Positions 36,195-44,159 are shown, counted from the stretch's first letter. The stretch is 64,000 nucleotides of DNA from Arthrobacter terrae (GCF_015708085.1 NZ_JADNYM010000028.1:1-64000); one strand, 5' to 3'. Made by a program: numbers and translations. The notes: a model not told the origin generated them from the letters alone.

Positions 36195-36642
36195 CGCCGT
36201 CACCAGCTGCCGCTATGTCGGGACGCAGAAACTCAGTGATGGCGTTTAGGGTCTCCGGCGATACGTCGCCCAAAGTACGTGCAGCGAAAGCCTGAACGCG
36301 GGCAGCCCGCAGGGCTTTGACGAATTCAAGCCTGGCCTGGATGCTCTCGGGAAGTTCGGCTGAGTCCAAGTCCAATAGATATGACGGATCTACGTCGAAC
36401 ATGCCACAAATAGCCGTCAAAACTTTTTTATTCTTGACCAACGGGCCTGTGCCGTCCTTCAGGTAAAACCATCGGGCCCGCGACATGCCCACGCCTCGCG
36501 CTGCTAGCTCAGCTTTAATCTCCGGGAAGAGCACAGTGTCGCCGCGTTTCTCTGCGGCAGCGTCCAAGAGCAGGTTAATGCGCCTGCTCATGACCAGTTG
36601 AGGCGACGGCGCGTTAGATGTAGTGCCCCCTCCAGCACTCAC
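36142..36642 (-). CDS. EspR-like helix-turn-helix regulator
   Basis: This encodes 166 residues from GTG 36642, preceded by GAGGAG at six bases and only eleven bases after the previous stop; ATG 36591 is an alternative. The helix-turn-helix region (EIKAELAARGVGMSRARWFY, then LKDGTGPLVKNKKVLTAICG and MFDVDPSYLLD) follows the layout of mycobacterial EspR, a DNA-bridging transcription factor. The C-terminal helices (about residues 100-150) would serve dimerisation. It is probably one of the regulators deciding between quiescence and transfer of the element. Confidence 0.65.
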   Translation of the reverse strand: MSAGGGTTSNAPSPQLVMSRRINLLLDAAAEKRGDTVLFPEIKAELAARGVGMSRARWFYLKDGTGPLVKNKKVLTAICGMFDVDPSYLLDLDSAELPESIQARLEFVKALRAARVQAFAARTLGDVSPETLNAITEFLRPDIAAAGDGATGSVPSSTADGLPKEP

Positions 36643-36652
36643 GACGGACTCC

Positions 36653-37060
36653 TCACGATGGCGGGGCCGGCTGGCCAATAATGCTTGGCCACGCCTCCGG
36701 GTCTCCTCCAGTATTGTCCGTGGTCTCCAGCGCCGCAAGGTATCGTTGGATCGCGTCATCGATACATGGCAGAAGCGCCGATTCTGCACTGGCGTCCAAC
36801 CACGGCACGCCACTCTGGATTCCGGCTACGGTCGCAAACGCCGTCAGCCCTGTCGGGTCCAGGACCAGGTTGTGGTCAAGATGAAAACAAACTTCGGTCA
36901 TGACGTCCCGGAGTACACCAAGAAACGCGAGCTGCTCCTGCCGGTTTCTCGCCCAGTACCTGTTGTCGCGCATGCTTGCCGCAGCCTGCAAAAATGCCTC
37001 AATTTGCGGATGTTCGTACACGGACTTCGCCTCCCGCTGGATCCTGTCGGGGTGGCCCAT
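36653..37060 (-). CDS. hypothetical protein upstream of the EspR-like regulator
   Basis: This encodes 135 residues from ATG 37060 (two GTG codons precede it in frame). It is predicted helical throughout, with HPQIEAFLQAAASMRDNRYW at the start and ESALLPCIDDAIQRYLAAL near the end, and no membrane segment. I recognise no family. Its stop is eleven bases before the start of the EspR-like gene, so the two are co-translated. A small acidic helical partner of an HTH regulator might be an anti-repressor or antitoxin-like protein, but that is speculation. Confidence 0.55.
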   Translation of the reverse strand: MGHPDRIQREAKSVYEHPQIEAFLQAAASMRDNRYWARNRQEQLAFLGVLRDVMTEVCFHLDHNLVLDPTGLTAFATVAGIQSGVPWLDASAESALLPCIDDAIQRYLAALETTDNTGGDPEAWPSIIGQPAPPS

Positions 37061-37072
37061 CACCACGTCCAG

Positions 37073-37114
37073 TTATCCACAGTCATGTCGATGGGCAGGA
37101 TTTACACCATGACT
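37073..37114. promoter_or_regulatory. 7-bp inverted repeat and a consensus DnaA box in a divergent promoter region
   Basis: AGTCATG (37081-37087) and CATGACT (37108-37114) form a perfect inverted repeat with a 20-base spacer between diverging regulator genes, a plausible operator. TTATCCACA at 37073-37081 is an exact DnaA-box consensus. A single copy gives no evidence for a replication origin. Confidence 0.35.
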
Positions 37115-37182
37115 AAGTGGGAGTACCTTCTAAAATAGACAGATCCAAAAAGCGTCTCGCACGCCGCCAGGGAGCGTTTTCC

Positions 37183-37452
37183 ATGGAACCCTCAGTATTG
37201 ATGAATCTGACACGCGGCCGAATCGTGCACATGCTGATCACCGGCGGCCCTGCCACCGCCCGCGAGATATCCACGGCGCTGTCGCTCAATGCGGTCACGG
37301 TTACGAGGGCACTTGGCCTCCTCTCGAAGGCCGGCATTGTCGGCATCACGGACACCCCTTCCGCAGATTTCCGCCCAGCATATGCAGTCGACCCGCCCCA
37401 GGTATTCGATGAACTGGCACAGGTGCGCCACTTCTTTGCTCCGTGGCTGTGA
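37183..37452 (+). CDS. small winged-helix transcriptional regulator
   Basis: This encodes 89 residues from ATG 37183, with GGGAG ten bases upstream; a longer frame from GTG 37117 adds a basic leader. The domain reads LTRGRIVHMLITGGPATARE, then ISTALSLNAVTVTRALGLLS and KAGIVGITDTPSADFRPAYA, an ArsR/MarR-like winged helix with a short wing. It resembles the regulator at 35,865 in layout, so the element carries two small winged-helix proteins around the EspR-like pair. It is transcribed toward the xis-int module, which it may control. Confidence 0.65.
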   Translation: MEPSVLMNLTRGRIVHMLITGGPATAREISTALSLNAVTVTRALGLLSKAGIVGITDTPSADFRPAYAVDPPQVFDELAQVRHFFAPWL

Positions 37453-37576
37453 GCTAATAGGACGAAGACCTCTTCTTCGTTGTGGTCACGTAGTAAAAGC
37501 CATTTCCAGCCATGGTTAGGTATCGAATCCAGCTTGTCGGCGCCCGAGCGTTGGCAAGACCGAGGAAGGCACCGTG

Positions 37577-37819
37577 ATGACCATCTACACCGAGCACGAC
37601 GGCCGAACCGACTTGGCGCCCAGTCAGTGGCTCTCCCCCACCGAAATCTGCAATGAACTGCAGATTCCGTTGCAAACCTTCTACCAGTGGCGAGTCAAGG
37701 GAATTGGGCCGCGCGCCTACCGCTTTGGCCGTCATCTGCGCATTGACCGGCATGACTTCGACGAGTGGCTCCAGTCCCACGTTGAAGCCGCCCCCTCCGC
37801 CGGCTCTTCAAACCATTGA
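37577..37819 (+). CDS. excisionase-like HTH protein, first of two in tandem
   Basis: This encodes 80 residues from ATG 37577, preceded by GAGGAAGG. It is an HTH_17-type winged helix: WLSPTEICNELQIPLQTFYQ, then WRVKGIGPRAYRFGRHLRID and RHDFDEWL. These proteins bend DNA at attachment sites and direct the integrase toward excision. The stop overlaps the TTG start of a second, similar protein (TTGA), and the integrase gene follows. The pair shares the xxWLSPxxICNxLxIPxQTxYQWRV pattern and arose by duplication. Confidence 0.8.
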   Translation: MTIYTEHDGRTDLAPSQWLSPTEICNELQIPLQTFYQWRVKGIGPRAYRFGRHLRIDRHDFDEWLQSHVEAAPSAGSSNH

Positions 37820-38043
37820 ACAGCAAACTGCTAGCGAACAGAGCTCTCAATCGCACGCCCAGCCCGGCTGCCCAAGAATGGCTATCACCACGGGACATTT
37901 GCAACATCCTTCACATCCCGGAACAGACCCTTTACCAGTGGCGGGTCAACCATCAGGGTCCCCGCGCCCACAAGGTCGGCAGGCACGTCCGCGTCGTCCG
38001 GAGTGACTTCGAGGCCTGGATAGCTGAGCATTTGGAGGCATAA
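37816..38043 (+). CDS. excisionase-like HTH protein, second of two in tandem
   Basis: This encodes 75 residues from TTG 37816, overlapping the stop of the first copy. It carries the same fold (WLSPRDICNILHIPEQTLYQ, then WRVNHQGPRAHKVGRHVRVV and RSDFEAWI) but differs at many surface positions. It ends in TAATG, overlapping the integrase ATG by one base, so xis1, xis2 and int are translated in series. Two diverged copies may form a heterodimer or bind different arms of the attachment site. Confidence 0.8.
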   Translation: MNSKLLANRALNRTPSPAAQEWLSPRDICNILHIPEQTLYQWRVNHQGPRAHKVGRHVRVVRSDFEAWIAEHLEA

Positions 38044-39209
38044 TGTCCCCGCGCCCGCCCTTGCCCCTCGGCTCCTGGGGACGTATTCGCCGCCAAAAGG
38101 TCCGTAGTGGTCGGTGGCATGCCACCGCCCGCTACAGAGACACAGATGGCATAACGCGGGCAGTTGAAGCATGGGGCGATACAGGCGCCGGCGCCGAACG
38201 TGCGCTCATAACCATACTGAAAGACCGTCAAGCCCACGTGGAATCTGGCATAACTCCCAGCATGCGGCTGTCCGAACTCAGCGCCCTGTGGTTCGACGAA
38301 ATCGAAAACAACGGCCGCGCTGGACGACGCACCATCGACGGATATAAGGACACCTACAATCGCGCCATCGCCCCAGCCTTAGCTGGTTTGCGCCTCAACG
38401 AAATAACCACGGGTCGGTTGGACCGGTTCCTGAAAAATGTCGCACTGGACCACGCCACGACCGCCCGACATGCCAAGATCGTGCTCACCGGCGTCCTGGG
38501 ACTCGCCGTTCGGCAGGATGCCCTGCGCAGCAATCCCATCCGCGATGTCGGCGCGATCAAGATAAGCACGAAGGTTGTCCGCGCCCTATCACCAAGCGAC
38601 GTCAAAAAGCTCAGAACCATCATTCGCAAATGGCAGGACGACCCCGACCACCAGGGCCGCCCACGGGCATCCGACCTTGTCGACGTACTCGACATCTTTC
38701 TGGCAACGGGTGCACGCATCGGCGAAGTCCTGGCGATCCGCTGGCAGGATCTCGACCTCAAAGCAACGCCCCCAACCATCATCATCTCAGGGACCGTGGT
38801 CATGGAAAAAGGCCGCGGCACCTATCGACAAGACCATCCCAAGACCAAGGCCGGCTTCCGGACCGTCAAGCTGCCACCTTTTGCCACCAAGACGCTCCTC
38901 CGCAAACAACACTTGGAGCATCCCAAGCCTGAGGACATGCTTTTCCCCTCCTCATCGGGCACCGTTCGCAGCCCCCACAATTTTCGTCGACAGTGGCGCG
39001 ACGCTCGATCGGGGTCTGGCTTCGAATGGGTGACGCCGCACGTGTTCCGTAAGTCGGTCGCAACGCTCATCGATCGTGAGTACAGTTCCAAGCAGGCTGC
39101 CGCCCAACTTGGCCATTCCGGACCGGCCATAACGGAGAAGCACTACATCGCCAAGGCGGCCGAAACACCTGACGTCACGGATGCCCTTGAACAATTCGGC
39201 CAGGACTAG
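38043..39209 (+). CDS. tyrosine recombinase (integrase) of the ICE
   Basis: This encodes 388 residues from ATG 38043. It has an N-terminal arm-binding part, a SAM-like core-binding domain (IDGYKDTYNRAIAPALAGLR, about 95-115), and a catalytic domain with Arg near 223 (TGARIGEVLAIRWQDLD), the His/Arg box HVFRKSVATLID, QLGHSG, and Tyr near 367 (ITEKHYIAKA). The complete R-H-R-Y set indicates activity. It lies 243 bases from the 3' end of tRNA-Ala(CGC), the usual place for an integrase that recombines at a tRNA gene. It is translationally coupled to two excisionase genes. Confidence 0.93.
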   Translation: MSPRPPLPLGSWGRIRRQKVRSGRWHATARYRDTDGITRAVEAWGDTGAGAERALITILKDRQAHVESGITPSMRLSELSALWFDEIENNGRAGRRTIDGYKDTYNRAIAPALAGLRLNEITTGRLDRFLKNVALDHATTARHAKIVLTGVLGLAVRQDALRSNPIRDVGAIKISTKVVRALSPSDVKKLRTIIRKWQDDPDHQGRPRASDLVDVLDIFLATGARIGEVLAIRWQDLDLKATPPTIIISGTVVMEKGRGTYRQDHPKTKAGFRTVKLPPFATKTLLRKQHLEHPKPEDMLFPSSSGTVRSPHNFRRQWRDARSGSGFEWVTPHVFRKSVATLIDREYSSKQAAAQLGHSGPAITEKHYIAKAAETPDVTDALEQFGQD

Positions 39210-39452
39210 TTGCTACTCAGCCCAGCCAGCCACGGGCCGTAGCCGAATCTTCAGAAGAAGATCGGACGCCGCGGTTCCGCATTTCGACTCGGCCACTCCA
39301 TGCGCAAAAGCCCTTCTTCGACGAGGCCGACAGTAGTCTAAATTCACGTTAGTTTGCGTTCAATTCGTCGGGTAAACGTCGGCTAAGCCCCATTTCGCCC
39401 AAACAAAAGGCCCTCCAACCCAGCGTTTCCGCTGGTCAGAGAGCTTTTGTCG
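39210..39452. other. int-to-tRNA intergenic region containing the element's right attachment arm
   Basis: These 243 bases lie between the integrase stop and the tRNA-Ala 3' end. An imperfect hairpin just before the tRNA (AAAAGGCCCTCCAACCCAGCG around 39,407-39,427 against CGCTGGTCAGAGAGCTTTTG at 39,430-39,449) acts as the minus-strand tRNA terminator. The rest should contain the arm-type integrase and excisionase sites. I could not define them by eye. Confidence 0.5.
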
Positions 39453-39525
39453 TGGAGCTAAGGAGATTCGAACTCCTGACCTCTTCGATGCGAACGAAGC
39501 GCGCTACCAACTGCGCCATAGCCCC
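39453..39525 (-). tRNA. tRNA-Ala, anticodon CGC
   Basis: The minus strand folds as a complete cloverleaf. The acceptor pair is GGGGCTA/TAGCTCC, the D-arm is GCGC-AGTTGGTA-GCGC, and the anticodon stem CTTCG/CGAAG has loop TTCGCAT (anticodon CGC, reading GCG alanine codons). The variable loop is AGGTC, the T-arm is AGGAG-TTCGAAT-CTCCT, and the discriminator is A73. CCA is not encoded. The gene is intact, as expected when an integrating element replaces the 3' part of its target with an identical copy. Confidence 0.95.
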
Positions 39526-39551
39526 GCGACGGCAATGCCATCGACCTCTTT

Positions 39552-39581
39552 ACAATATCGCCCCTCCCCCGGACTTTCCAA
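39552..39581 (-). promoter_or_regulatory. promoter of the tRNA-Ala gene
   Basis: On the minus strand TTGGAA (39576-39581) and TATTGT (39552-39557) are spaced by 18 bases. The -10 hexamer ends 26 bases before the first tRNA base, a normal distance for a stable-RNA promoter with a short leader. Confidence 0.5.
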
Positions 39582-39714
39582 ACGCAGCTGCAAGCGTAGC
39601 CATCGATGCGCCGACGCTGAGGTGGCGACAGGCTCCCGGAAGGGGCCACCGACGTCGCGCAGCGCCGGCAGCTGCGACGGCAGCTGGAAGCCCAGCCCAT
39701 AACCGCCAGCTCGC

Positions 39715-40515
39715 TCAGTCCGCCCGGGACTCGAGCCATTGGCTGAAGGTGATGGTGCCGGCGGCGTGCTCGGGTACCAGGTTGCCGCCTTGGCGGAGGA
39801 AGCGGCCCAGGCTGCCGGGCAGGGGCAACGGCGTGGTCATGCCTTTGCGGCCGGTGGCGGTTTTCCATTGCCCGACGAGCTGGCGCATGGTGAGGACTTC
39901 GGGGCCGCCGATGATGCGGGTGCCGTGCAGCTCTGCACTGCCGGGAGCACTCTCCATGGCGGCGTCGACCAGGGCACGGGCTACATCTGCGGTGGCGATC
40001 GGCTGGAATGAGACGCCGCGGATGACGGGGATGAGCCCGTAGCGAGCGCCGGAGCTGAAGATGCCCGCGACGAGGTCGTGGAACTGGGTGGCGGCCACGA
40101 CGGCGGTGGGCAGGGCTGCGCGTTGGTATTGCCGGGCGCGGGCAGCCTGGACCTTGTAGTAGCCGTAATCGGCCTGCCCGGCGTTGGCGATGCTCAGCAG
40201 AACGGCCCGGTGGATTCCTGCTGCGGCGGCTGTACGGAGCAGGCGGCCGCTGGTGGCGGGGAGGACTTTGAGCGCTGCACCGGATTTGGCGTCCAGGGTT
40301 TCGATCAGCAGGTCCGCGCCGGCCAGTGCCTCGCAGAGCCCTTGGCCGGAGGATATGTCGGCGGTGACGTACTCTGCGTCCGAAATGCTCTTGGGGCTGT
40401 CGGGCGAGGGGCGGTGCCGGCTGATGGAGCGAACCTCTAAGCCGCGTCGAAGTGCCTCGGCCACCACCATTCGTCCGGCCCTTCCGGTACCGCCGGCCAC
40501 CGCAATTGTTGCCAT
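39715..40515 (-). CDS. NAD(P)-binding (NmrA/SDR-like) protein
   Basis: This encodes 266 residues from ATG 40515. It opens with the Rossmann motif IAVAGGTGRAGRMVVAEAL, followed by an acidic position after the second strand and ADLLIETLDAKSG. The YYKVQAAR segment near residue 122 resembles the YxxxK pair of atypical short-chain dehydrogenases, with HRAVLLSIANAG before it. Family members are oxidoreductases, quinone reductases or redox sensors; the substrate cannot be told. It is the first chromosomal gene beside the tRNA and stands alone. Confidence 0.8.
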   Translation of the reverse strand: MATIAVAGGTGRAGRMVVAEALRRGLEVRSISRHRPSPDSPKSISDAEYVTADISSGQGLCEALAGADLLIETLDAKSGAALKVLPATSGRLLRTAAAAGIHRAVLLSIANAGQADYGYYKVQAARARQYQRAALPTAVVAATQFHDLVAGIFSSGARYGLIPVIRGVSFQPIATADVARALVDAAMESAPGSAELHGTRIIGGPEVLTMRQLVGQWKTATGRKGMTTPLPLPGSLGRFLRQGGNLVPEHAAGTITFSQWLESRAD

Positions 40516-40547
40516 TTGAGCAGACTATCCGGCTCCGCGGGTCAAGG

Positions 40548-40576
40548 GAATACCAGGCCGGCCCGGCCTGGTATTC
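40548..40576 (-). terminator. GC-rich hairpin ending the membrane-protein gene
   Basis: This is a perfect 13-bp inverted repeat (GAATACCAGGCCG 40548-40560, complement 40564-40576) with a 3-base loop. It lies about 85 bases past the stop at 40660 on the minus strand and ahead of the next minus-strand gene. There is no U-tract, so it may be an I-shaped actinobacterial terminator or an RNA-stabilising hairpin. Confidence 0.5.
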
Positions 40577-40659
40577 TGGTCCGCCAGCGCCGCGAAAGCG
40601 CGCCTAAAGACTGGCTAAGATGCGAGTCACGCCCGACTGTTGCGAGGATCAGGCTCGCG

Positions 40660-41751
40660 TCAGGCGCGGCGGCGCTGGAGGACGTCGTCGAGATTGGTCA
40701 GGCCATGCGAGGGCTTGGTATCGGGCACGACGGCGGCACCGGCGTCTTCCGCGGTGGTCCCGGTCGCGGCGGTCCCGGCCCCGGCGTTGCCCACCGGCGC
40801 GGTACCTGATGATGGGCTGCTGGCTGCGGCTGCCGCTTCGGTGGCCTTGATGGACGTCTTTTCTGCGGCCTTGGGCGCGGCGGGGAGTTCCAGCGGCGCG
40901 GGTGCAGCGCGGTCCGCACGCGCGGCTTGGACGTAAGCGGGCTTGGGAAGTTCCACCGGCTGCCAGGGTTCGGGCTCGGCGACGGTGCGGGTGTGTGCGA
41001 TCTCGGCATCGGCGGCACCGCGGGCGGCAACTTCCAGGGCCGCCCGGCGAAGCTCGGCGGCGGTCAGCGGTTTCCTGGCCGCCGCTTCCTGGTTCTGCTT
41101 TGCGGCGTCGGCCGCGTCAAAATCGGCGGAGTTGAAGACGGCGACGGCGGCACGGCCGGCGGCGGGCCGGCCGGCGGCAGGTACGGTGCCAGTGCTGCGG
41201 ATCGGCGCACTGGAGGAACCCATGGCAGCTCGGAAGGCGGCCTCGACTTTACGTTTGCGGTCGCGCACGGCAAGGCTGCGCAGCAGTGCCAGTGACCCGA
41301 CGAAGATAACTGCGGCAGCGGCGGGGAGCAGACCCGAGGCCAGGCCCAGTAGGCTGAGTCCGCCGCCAATGACGGTAGCCAGCAGTGCGAGTACGCCGAG
41401 CAGTGCCAGCGCGGTACGGCCGTAGCGGATTTTCAGCGGGGCCGGCCGCGACACGACGCGGGCTGCGCTGGCACCGGTTTTGCCGGCATCGGACATCACG
41501 GCACCATTCCGGAGGTCATGATTCTTCGTCGTGTCCATCTGTGTCTCCTGCGTCGGCTGAGTTTCCATGGCCATGAAAACGTCTGGGCGAGGGGCCGGAG
41601 AAGCGTCAATGACGAGCGCCTCCGGGACCGCGGCCGGACTGTCCGCCAGCGGGATTGGCTTCTGTCGGCGCAGCACATATGGAGCAACCCACACCAGCCA
41701 TAGGGTAACAGCGACGAGTAGGATCACTGAGGTATTGAGGGGTGCGTCCAC
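40660..41751 (-). CDS. Ala-rich membrane protein, Rv0996-like position
   Basis: This encodes 363 residues from ATG 41751. One hydrophobic helix sits at residues 8-25 (VILLVAVTLWLVWVAPYVL) and a double helix at about 113-155 (ALALLGVLALLATVIGGGLS and following), then a basic RDRKRKVEAAFR segment. The last 190 residues are an Ala/Pro-rich cytoplasmic tail ending GLTNLDDVLQRRRA. The gene lies downstream of rimJ and galU, as Rv0996 does in mycobacteria, which suggests a conserved envelope or division-related role. No enzymatic motif is present. Confidence 0.7.
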   Translation of the reverse strand: MDAPLNTSVILLVAVTLWLVWVAPYVLRRQKPIPLADSPAAVPEALVIDASPAPRPDVFMAMETQPTQETQMDTTKNHDLRNGAVMSDAGKTGASAARVVSRPAPLKIRYGRTALALLGVLALLATVIGGGLSLLGLASGLLPAAAAVIFVGSLALLRSLAVRDRKRKVEAAFRAAMGSSSAPIRSTGTVPAAGRPAAGRAAVAVFNSADFDAADAAKQNQEAAARKPLTAAELRRAALEVAARGAADAEIAHTRTVAEPEPWQPVELPKPAYVQAARADRAAPAPLELPAAPKAAEKTSIKATEAAAAASSPSSGTAPVGNAGAGTAATGTTAEDAGAAVVPDTKPSHGLTNLDDVLQRRRA

Positions 41752-41897
41752 GGTTCAACTTTAAGGGGGAATCGTGCCGGACCGGGCATTCGCTCAGGGC
41801 GTGTCGCGGGGCGCTCTTCAATTGGATGGGTTTATCCCGCATGCCGCTACGACACCGGTCCCCGCCGACGCTATGCGAAAAGTCCCACCGCATGCCG

Positions 41898-42521
41898 CTA
41901 AGCCCCGCGGTGCTCCCGCAGCCAGCGTGGCAGCAGCCCCTCCGGGACTTCCTCCGTAGTGAGGGCGAAGCTGCGGTGATCCGTCCACTGTCCGTTGATG
42001 TGCAGGTACCGCGGCCGAAGTCCCTCGTCGCGGAAACCGAGTTTCTGCACTACCCGCAGACTGGGACCATTTTCCGGCCGGATGTTAATCTCCATCCGGT
42101 GCAGGCCCAGATTACGGAAGCAGTGATCGGTGGCCATCGCGACGGCGGTTGGGGCAACGCCGCGGCCGGCGCGGTCCTGATCCACCCAATAGCCCAGCGT
42201 CGCCATCATCGCCGATCCCCAGGAAATCGAGGACACCGTCAGCTGCCCGATCAGCTGCGGTGCCGCATGCCCGCTCTGACGTTCCGTGATCATGAACGGC
42301 AGGGCGGTGGCAGCTCTGGCCTGCTCGTTCAGGGCCCGGACCATCCCTGCGAAGGTGGGCGGGTGCACGCCGGCAGCGGGGCTGCTGGCTTCCCACGGGG
42401 CCAGCCAGGCGAAGTTCCGCCGGCGCACCTCGCTCCAGATTTTCTTGTCCCGATACCTCACCGGTCGCAGGATGATGTCGCCGCATTCCAGCGTCACCGG
42501 CCAGCCGGAATCCCCCCACAT
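41898..42521 (-). CDS. rimJ: RimJ-like GNAT N-acetyltransferase
   Basis: This encodes 207 residues from ATG 42521, four bases after the galU stop; an earlier in-frame start would overlap galU. The fold is GNAT: ILRPVRYRDKKIWSEVRRRN at the start, the acetyl-CoA loop around YWVDQDRAGRGVAPTAVAMA (Q/R-x-x-G-x-G/A), and the closing RMEINIRPENGPSLRVVQKL segment. This is the pattern of RimI/RimJ/RimL enzymes that acetylate protein N-termini. The gene context (galU, rimJ, membrane protein) matches the mycobacterial galU-moeA-rimJ block without moeA. Confidence 0.85.
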   Translation of the reverse strand: MWGDSGWPVTLECGDIILRPVRYRDKKIWSEVRRRNFAWLAPWEASSPAAGVHPPTFAGMVRALNEQARAATALPFMITERQSGHAAPQLIGQLTVSSISWGSAMMATLGYWVDQDRAGRGVAPTAVAMATDHCFRNLGLHRMEINIRPENGPSLRVVQKLGFRDEGLRPRYLHINGQWTDHRSFALTTEEVPEGLLPRWLREHRGA

Positions 42522-42525
42522 GCGC

Positions 42526-43428
42526 CTAGGCCGGCAGCTGTGCCGTGAATCCACCGAGCCACTGCCGCAATTCGGGGCCCAAGTCGTCCCGCTCGCACGC
42601 GAGCGTTACTACTGCCTTGAGGTAGCTGAGCTTGTCACCGGTGTCATAGCGGCGGCCGCGGAAGACGACTCCGTAAACTCCGCCGCCGTCGCCCTCCCGG
42701 GTCGCCATGGTCTGCAGCGCGTCGGTGAGCTGGATTTCCCCGCCGCGCCCCGGCGGCGTTTTTTCGAGGACCTCGAAGATGGCCGGATGCAGCACATACC
42801 GGCCGATCATGGCCAGGTTGGAGGGCGCTTCCTCCGGGCTCGGCTTCTCCACGAGCCGGTGTACACGGACGTAATCTTCGCCGTCAATGGCCTCCATGTC
42901 GGCGCAACCGTAAGCGGAGATCTGCTCGGGCTCCACTTCGATCAGCGCAATGACGGAGCCGCCGGTTTTCGCCTGCACGTCCATCATGGTGGTGAGCAGT
43001 TCATCGCGCTCGTCAATGAGGTCATCCCCGAGCAGGACGGCGAACGGTTCGTTCCCGACGTGCGTCTTGGCGCGCAGGACGGCGTGGCCGAGTCCCTTCG
43101 GATCGCCCTGCCGGACGTAGTGGATTTCGCCGAGCTTGGTGGCGAGCTGCACGGCCGCGAGCCGGTCGTCGTCGCCCTTTGCCTTCAACGTGCGCTCAAC
43201 GTCGGGCACCCGGTCAAAATGGTCTTCGAGCGCACGCTTGTTCCGCCCGGTGATCATCAGGACATCGACAAGGCCGGCACTGACGGCTTCCTGGACGACG
43301 TATTGGATGGCGGGCTTGTCCACGACGGGGAGCATTTCTTTGGGCATGGCCTTGGTGGCCGGGAGGAATCGCGTGCCCAATCCGGCAACGGGAATTACGG
43401 CCTTGCGAACTCGGGGTGCAGAAGTCAT
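42526..43428 (-). CDS. galU: UTP-glucose-1-phosphate uridylyltransferase
   Basis: This encodes 300 residues from ATG 43428, the normal GalU length. The nucleotide-binding start (AVIPVAGLGTRFLPATKAMP, then KEMLPVVDKPAIQYVV) is canonical, as are EALEDHFD-like sugar-site residues (KRALEDHFD), FAVLLGDDLID and LVEKP near residue 190. The enzyme makes UDP-glucose for cell-wall glycans, trehalose and exopolysaccharide. It diverges from the folate cyclo-ligase gene across a 70-base promoter region and is followed by rimJ. Confidence 0.95.
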   Translation of the reverse strand: MTSAPRVRKAVIPVAGLGTRFLPATKAMPKEMLPVVDKPAIQYVVQEAVSAGLVDVLMITGRNKRALEDHFDRVPDVERTLKAKGDDDRLAAVQLATKLGEIHYVRQGDPKGLGHAVLRAKTHVGNEPFAVLLGDDLIDERDELLTTMMDVQAKTGGSVIALIEVEPEQISAYGCADMEAIDGEDYVRVHRLVEKPSPEEAPSNLAMIGRYVLHPAIFEVLEKTPPGRGGEIQLTDALQTMATREGDGGGVYGVVFRGRRYDTGDKLSYLKAVVTLACERDDLGPELRQWLGGFTAQLPA

Positions 43429-43498
43429 TGTCCTAGGCTACTTGAGGATAATGAAATTTGGTCGCAGCGGTGCAACAGTTGCTGTAAAAGGGGAAACA

Positions 43499-44146
43499 AT
43501 GTCGGAAAAGAGCGAACTGCGGGCGCTGTTGCGCGCGCAGCGGCAGGCAATGGGCGACGACGGCAGATCCGACGCCGGCGACCATTTCGTCGAGCAGGCC
43601 CTCCAGTGGGCAACTTTTCTCCGGCGACACGTCTGCGGACCGCCCGGGGCCGGGGCTACTCTCCTTCCTGCTGCCCTTCGGATTGGCGCGTACCTCTCCA
43701 GCGGCACGGAACCTCCAACGGACGGCGTCCTCTGTGCACTGACGGACGCCGGCTACCAGGTCTATGTGCCGGTCTGTGAGGTCGGCTTCAGGCTTAGCTG
43801 GGTTCACTGGCAGCCAAGTATTCCGATGCTTCGCAGCGCCCTGGCTCCGGTGGATGAACCCGTGGGGGAACGGCTGCCGGCAGCTTTCATGAAGGAAGCG
43901 GCGGGGATTCTGCTGCCCGCCCTGGCAGCGGACGTGCACGGAATCCGGCTCGGCCACGGCGGCGGGTACTACGACAGGTTCCTCGCCTCGCTGGGGCCGG
44001 CCGGTGAGCGTCCGCCGACCGCTGCCATGGTCTACGATCACGAGCTGCTGCCTGCCGGTGTAATCGGGCGCGAGCCGTGGGATGCACCAGTGGATGGCGT
44101 CCTGACTCCGGTCCGTTACGTCTCAACGGCGGCCGACCACATGTAA
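43499..44146 (+). CDS. 5-formyltetrahydrofolate cyclo-ligase
   Basis: This encodes 215 residues from ATG 43499 with AAGGGG upstream; earlier in-frame codons lie in the galU antisense region. It begins with KSELRALLRAQRQAMGDDGR, the usual basic ATP-binding helix, and ends with the family signature IRLGHGGGYYDRFLASL, then PWDAPVDGVLTPVRY. The enzyme uses ATP to convert 5-formyl-tetrahydrofolate to 5,10-methenyl-tetrahydrofolate, recycling a folate storage form. The same gene lies next to galU and an FmdB gene in M. tuberculosis (Rv0992c). Confidence 0.92.
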   Translation: MSEKSELRALLRAQRQAMGDDGRSDAGDHFVEQALQWATFLRRHVCGPPGAGATLLPAALRIGAYLSSGTEPPTDGVLCALTDAGYQVYVPVCEVGFRLSWVHWQPSIPMLRSALAPVDEPVGERLPAAFMKEAAGILLPALAADVHGIRLGHGGGYYDRFLASLGPAGERPPTAAMVYDHELLPAGVIGREPWDAPVDGVLTPVRYVSTAADHM

Positions 44147-44159
44147 GGAAGTGTTAGAA

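Noticed and set aside
37073-37081. Exact DnaA box as a sign of a plasmid replication origin
   Set aside because: A single box without neighbours, an AT-rich unwinding element or a rep gene; expected occasionally by chance.
42286-43779. 497-codon plus-strand frame over rimJ, galU and the folate cyclo-ligase start
   Set aside because: Crosses three real genes in antisense or out of frame.
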